DNA of 64,000 bases, taken from the NCBI GenBank assembly GCA_021733985.1, contig JAIPJT010000006.1:1-64000 (forward strand). The letters are read 5' to 3'. Of this stretch, positions 63,294-64,000 are shown piece by piece. The stretch is from Victivallales bacterium. GTDB lineage: Bacteria; Verrucomicrobiota; Lentisphaeria; Victivallales; GWF2-38-69. The translations under genes and the position numbers were made by a program. How positions within the stretch are numbered: position 1 is the first letter of the stretch; every line of letters starts with the position of its first letter. The notes under the pieces were generated by a model, which worked only from the letters and a program-made list of their open reading frames with translations, made no database searches and was not told the origin of the DNA.

Positions 63294-64000
63294 TTATGAG
63301 ATCGTTATTTTAGCTTCAGGATAATCAGCCTTGGTTGAGATGCACGGAGTAATTAGAATCATAAAAATAGTTAGAGGACCGATTCTTCCCAGAAACATCG
63401 TAACCATAATAATTATCTTTCCAATTTCATCAAGTGCATTTGTGACACCCATTGATAACCCGACTGTTCCAAGGGCTGAGAAAGCTTCAAACACAAGATC
63501 TTTTGATGATGTAAACTGTGTCAGTTCTAAAGCTGTGATAGAACAGAATACCAGTATTATACCGGCGCAAACCACAGCAATAGCCTTATATACTGTTTTA
63601 GGCATTATTTTTCTATTTCTGATTATAATATCAGAATTGCCTCTTATAATTGAACTGATACAAAGTACAAGCATTGCCAGAGTAGTAGTTTTTATCCCTC
63701 CTGCAGTCCCGCCTGGACTTCCTCCTATAAACATAAAAATCAGCATAAAGAAATATGTAGGGGGACTAATAGAAGAAATATCAACAGAATTAAAACCGGC
63801 TGTACGCAAAGTTACTGACTGAAACCAGGCATTATTTATTTTATCCCAAAAGGAAAGACCATTTAAAGCCTCATTCCACTCAACAGTTGCTATATATATC
63901 GTCCCTGTAACAAGAAGTAATATTGTTGTTATGAGAACAATATAAGCGTGAACAGATATTTTTCTGAAAGAAATAAATTTTGGGACCAGTACACATACCC
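63294..64000 (-). CDS. KtrB/TrkH-family potassium channel subunit (partial, 5' end outside window)
   Basis: Inner-membrane K+ translocating subunit. The reading frame continues without a stop to the right edge, beyond the track's start at 63809: upstream residues FWDKINNAWFQSVTLRTAGF run directly into it, so the Met at 63809 is internal. Visible are the third P-loop/filter region SVTLRTAGFNSVDI and the fourth GGSPGGTAGGIKTTTL, then MVTMFLGRIGPLTIF near the C-terminus. The visible ~235 residues are roughly the C-terminal half of a ~440-residue protein. Downstream ktrA confirms the pair. Long antisense ORFs on the plus strand are shadows. Confidence 0.92.
   Translation of the reverse strand, partial: VCVLVPKFISFRKISVHAYIVLITTILLLVTGTIYIATVEWNEALNGLSFWDKINNAWFQSVTLRTAGFNSVDISSISPPTYFFMLIFMFIGGSPGGTAGGIKTTTLAMLVLCISSIIRGNSDIIIRNRKIMPKTVYKAIAVVCAGIILVFCSITALELTQFTSSKDLVFEAFSALGTVGLSMGVTNALDEIGKIIIMVTMFLGRIGPLTIFMILITPCISTKADYPEAKITIS

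Noticed and set aside
62760-63822. Two long plus-strand ORFs of 179 and 163 residues
   Set aside because: Antisense to ktrA and ktrB/trkH, whose frames have strong family motifs; no ribosome binding sites.
1-64000. CRISPR arrays, tRNA or rRNA genes, riboswitches
   Set aside because: Looked for regular short repeats, T-loop-like GTTCGA patterns and Moco or cobalamin riboswitch-like leaders; nothing convincing was visible by eye. A covariance-model search would be decisive.

Overview
This window is a low-GC chromosomal segment of an anaerobic, probably Gram-negative bacterium. The Gram-negative reading rests on one TolC-type outer-membrane lipoprotein. The anaerobic reading rests on the many iron-sulfur flavoproteins, a methylene-THF reductase of the MetVF type, a corrinoid methyl-transfer pair, and genes for molybdenum/tungsten uptake and molybdopterin synthesis. 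No rRNA or tRNA was recognised, so I do not name a phylum.

Layout. 1-591: no gene, only a possible decayed reading frame. 592-3138: aromatic/hydroxy amino-acid permease plus amidohydrolase. 3139-3477: one end of a dispersed repeat. 3478-9550: two tandem, very similar ~1000-residue proteins with receiver-like domains and a PPDK-type nucleotide-binding domain. 9720-10232 (-): small exported protein. 10466-28110: a long + strand cluster, the most interesting part of the window (below). 28148-30954 (-): TrmH-type RNA methyltransferase, TPR membrane protein, dicarboxylate/amino-acid symporter. 31189-33207: DinG-type helicase. 33324-35513 (-): SIS-domain protein fused to a methyltransferase. 35925-40078 (-): GT4 glycosyltransferase followed by three GH130 proteins. 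40375-43326: tungstate/molybdate ABC transporter. 43453-45158 (-): NAD synthase and an acyltransferase. 45159-45730: decayed IS630-type insertion sequence. 45778-47151 (-): TolC-like lipoprotein. 47152-47991: decayed region with a broken PfkB-kinase gene. 47992-57596: housekeeping genes (gpmI, a GGR-like flavoprotein, trpB on -, HIT, PhoH, an EF-G paralogue, purM). 57664-61907: moeA, moaA, moaC, a MOSC-MogA fusion and a methyltransferase. 61954-64000 (-): Ktr-type potassium uptake with a small sensor-like membrane protein; the KtrB/TrkH gene runs off the window.

The central cluster encodes, in order: two HdrA-like proteins, a divergent MvhD, MetV, MetF, HdrC, a HdrA N-terminal half fused to NuoE, a NuoF, a NuoG N-terminus fused to the rest of that HdrA plus a second complete HdrA, then a FlxDCBA-like set, a corrinoid protein, a methyl-THF:corrinoid methyltransferase and a BCCT transporter. 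A whole HdrA has been opened at one point and an NADH-oxidising NuoEFG module sits in the gap. HdrB is absent. My inference is that this is one large flavin-based electron-bifurcating or -confurcating complex. It would connect the CH3-THF/CH2-THF couple with NAD(H) (through two different NADH modules) and ferredoxin, in a pathway that oxidises methyl groups from an imported betaine-like compound or makes methyl-THF. The Mo/W uptake and cofactor genes would fit a formate dehydrogenase elsewhere in the genome.

A second theme is decay. At least five copies or fragments of one repeat (3.2, 35.7, 45.2, 45.7 and 52.2 kb) can be traced to the ends of the broken IS630-type element at 45.2-45.7 kb.
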